Shown here piece by piece: positions 62,114 to 63,251 of a stretch of 63,251 bases of DNA. Location of the stretch: contig NZ_RHHT01000021.1 of NCBI RefSeq assembly GCF_003710985.1, positions 1 through 63,251 of the forward strand. The letters run 5' to 3'. Source of the DNA: Brevibacillus panacihumi (lineage in GTDB: Bacteria; Bacillota; Bacilli; Brevibacillales; Brevibacillaceae). The position numbers and the translations under genes were made by a program. Below the pieces are notes generated by a model. That model did no database searches and was not told the DNA's origin. It saw only the letters and a program-made list of their open reading frames with translations. Each line of letters starts with the position of its first letter. Positions within the stretch are counted from its first letter, which is position 1.

Positions 62114-62767
62114 ATGAAAGGGAATGTACAGCGACTGTGGGAGGATCAGAGACGTTATTTCCTCATAGCTGCGTTGATTTTTTTCGGGGGAATGTTGATT
62201 GGATATATGCAATCTGCGGCAGTAGAGGCTATGGTGAAACAGCTTTTGGGCCAGCTGCAGGAAGTGGTCGACCGCATTCGGGAAAATGGGGGAGGGGCAC
62301 TTGCTACCTTCTGGGCGATCTACACCAATAATGTGATCAGTGCTTTGATGATGATGGCGATGGGACTGTTTTTCGGGCTTCTCCCGATTATCGGTTTATT
62401 CGCCAACGGTTTGATGCTTGGATTTATCCTTGCTACCGCCAGTACGGCTGGACTCAACCCGTGGCTTGTCTTCGGGGCTGGAATATTGCCGCACGGGATC
62501 TTTGAGCTTTCCGCTGTATTCCTTGCTGCTGGTGTCGGGATCAAATTAGGGGTGCTGGTATTGCGGTCGATTGGCCTATTGTTTCAACCGAGTAAGGCAG
62601 AACGTATCAAAAACGATTGGTATGATACATTGAAGCAATTTCCCGCAGCAGTATTGCTGGTTGTTGTAATGTTGCTGGTAGCAGGGATCGTGGAAAGCAC
62701 GATCACGCCCATGATTCTCAATGCGACCCTCGGAGACCAATTAGCGAATATAAAGCTGTTGAAATAA
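62114..62767 (+). CDS. SpoIIM-family (DUF95) membrane protein
   Basis: A 217-residue membrane protein with about five hydrophobic segments. The conserved FWAIYTNNVISALMMMAMG (residues ~73-91) and GILPHGIFELSAVFLAAG segments define the SpoIIM/DUF95 family. True SpoIIM acts with SpoIID and SpoIIP in engulfment; this one lies apart from those genes and may be a paralogue, so I do not assign spoIIM. ATG at 62114 follows TGGAGG; an in-frame GTG at 62108 is close to that site. Confidence 0.85.
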   Translation: MKGNVQRLWEDQRRYFLIAALIFFGGMLIGYMQSAAVEAMVKQLLGQLQEVVDRIRENGGGALATFWAIYTNNVISALMMMAMGLFFGLLPIIGLFANGLMLGFILATASTAGLNPWLVFGAGILPHGIFELSAVFLAAGVGIKLGVLVLRSIGLLFQPSKAERIKNDWYDTLKQFPAAVLLVVVMLLVAGIVESTITPMILNATLGDQLANIKLLK

Positions 62768-62787
62768 CGCCGAGTAACCCTATAAGT

Positions 62788-62820
62788 AAAGCCTTCCTAA
62801 ACGGGAGGCTTTTAATTTTG
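62788..62820 (+). terminator. Terminator after the SpoIIM-family gene
   Basis: AAAGCCTTCC (62788-62797) and GGGAGGCTTT (62803-62812) form a 10-bp stem (one G-U) with a 5-base loop, followed by TTAATTTTG. Confidence 0.8.
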
Positions 62821-62837
62821 AATAGGGCTGAATTACC

Positions 62838-63116
62838 TTGGAAAAGATAGTGGGTAGACTCGTGATACGGAGGGCGATTTTGTTGCTGGGTTTTTTATTT
62901 CATACCAAGGAAGTACAGGAATTGGAATACCTGTTGAAACGAGAATTGGAAGAAATGCTGCTTGATTTTAGCGATAAGCGGATTGATTATCTGGTGAAAA
63001 GAGCGATGGAAGAGCGTTACTCCATATTATTTCGCATGTATGCTAGAATCGCTTCTCCTACTGAGCTATCCAAGTACGTGCGGCGTAGAAAATTAGAAGA
63101 GGAAAACTATACCTAA
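62838..63116 (+). CDS. Hypothetical protein, 92 residues
   Basis: I do not recognise this protein. It is rich in Arg, Leu and Glu, with one hydrophobic stretch (AILLLGFLF, residues 13-21) followed by a probably helical charged region (QELEYLLKRELEEML, DYLVKRAMEERYSILF). The start is uncertain: TTG at 62838 has only weak AGGG upstream, while TTG at 62880 has CGGAGGG at good spacing and would remove the first 14 residues and most of the basic N-terminus. It is the last gene before the next rrn promoter. Confidence 0.5.
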   Translation: MEKIVGRLVIRRAILLLGFLFHTKEVQELEYLLKRELEEMLLDFSDKRIDYLVKRAMEERYSILFRMYARIASPTELSKYVRRRKLEEENYT

Positions 63117-63136
63117 AATCTTTTTTGAAAAACATA

Positions 63137-63166
63137 TTGACTCGGAAGCGGGAAACGTGATAGATT
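63137..63166 (+). promoter_or_regulatory. Promoter of the following rRNA operon
   Basis: TTGACT (63137-63142), 18-base spacer and TAGATT (63161-63166), 20 bases after the last gene and in front of a typical rrn leader. Confidence 0.75.
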
Positions 63167-63172
63167 AGTTCT

Positions 63173-63251
63173 TGTCCTTAAGACAACGTAACACTTCGAA
63201 ACGGGTTTGAAGGACATTTCACAAAAGCATTTGCTCTTTGAAAACTGAACA
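63173..63251 (+). other. rRNA operon leader with boxA-like sequence (16S follows outside)
   Basis: TGCTCTTTGA (63232-63241) resembles the Bacillus rrn boxA antitermination element, and TTTGAAAACTGAACA at the window edge is the usual sequence before 16S rRNA genes in Bacilli. The 16S gene itself is not in the window. Confidence 0.75.

Overview
The window is a low-to-moderate G+C, endospore-forming Firmicute chromosome, most likely Brevibacillus or a close relative in Paenibacillaceae. Evidence for a Bacillota sporeformer is the ctsR-mcsA-mcsB-clpC operon, SigH, GerD, KbaA, CwlD and PdaB, a cysES T-box, an L10 leader of the Firmicute type, strong AGGAGG ribosome binding sites and frequent GTG/TTG starts. 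The gene order follows the Bacillus subtilis origin-proximal region. The genus call is an inference from gene order and protein similarity recalled from memory, not from a search.

Layout. The window starts in the last ~55 bases of a 23S rRNA gene and ends in the promoter and leader of another rRNA operon, so it is essentially the whole interval between two rrn operons that point the same way. 229-900 is a HAD phosphatase. 1149-5764 is the CtsR-controlled protein-quality operon. 5876-8329 holds radA and disA (DNA repair and c-di-AMP checkpoint), followed by pssA. 9297-9692 is a small MazG-like protein on the minus strand. 9978-18614 carries yacL, ispD, ispF, gltX, a cysteine T-box, cysE, cysS, mrnC, rlmB, yacP and sigH. 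18884-35556 holds rpmG-secE-nusG, rplKA, rplJL, a methyltransferase, rpoBC, ybxF, rpsL-rpsG-fusA-tuf. An EamA transporter and a convergent truncated hemoglobin then separate the str cluster from the S10-spc-alpha supercluster (37428-52359). The ECF transporter module and truA (52523-55772) and rplM-rpsI (55993-56843) follow. A minus-strand methyltransferase precedes a sporulation group: cwlD, salA, gerD(-), kbaA, pdaB(-), then a SpoIIM-family membrane protein and a 92-residue unknown.

How it works together. Most of the window is core gene expression: about 30 ribosomal proteins, three RNA polymerase subunits, one sigma factor, NusG, IF-1, EF-G, EF-Tu, SecE/SecY, tRNA synthetases, rRNA/tRNA modification and processing enzymes, adenylate kinase and methionine aminopeptidase. 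Regulation visible in the DNA includes a perfect CtsR operator, a Cys T-box with UGC specifier, an L10 leader with attenuator, a probable L13 leader, many SigA promoters, two SigE-like promoters (cwlD, pdaB), and several unexplained hairpins in leaders and gene gaps.

No phage, insertion sequence, CRISPR array, defence island or tRNA gene is seen. I do not see a wholly new system. The observations I rate highest are four perfect DnaA boxes within 370 bases at the left rrn end, the absence of a 5S gene after the 23S gene, a hairpin that appears to bridge an over-long Shine-Dalgarno spacing in front of nusG, a structured rpsJ-rplC gap, and a terminator-like hairpin in the rpoB leader.
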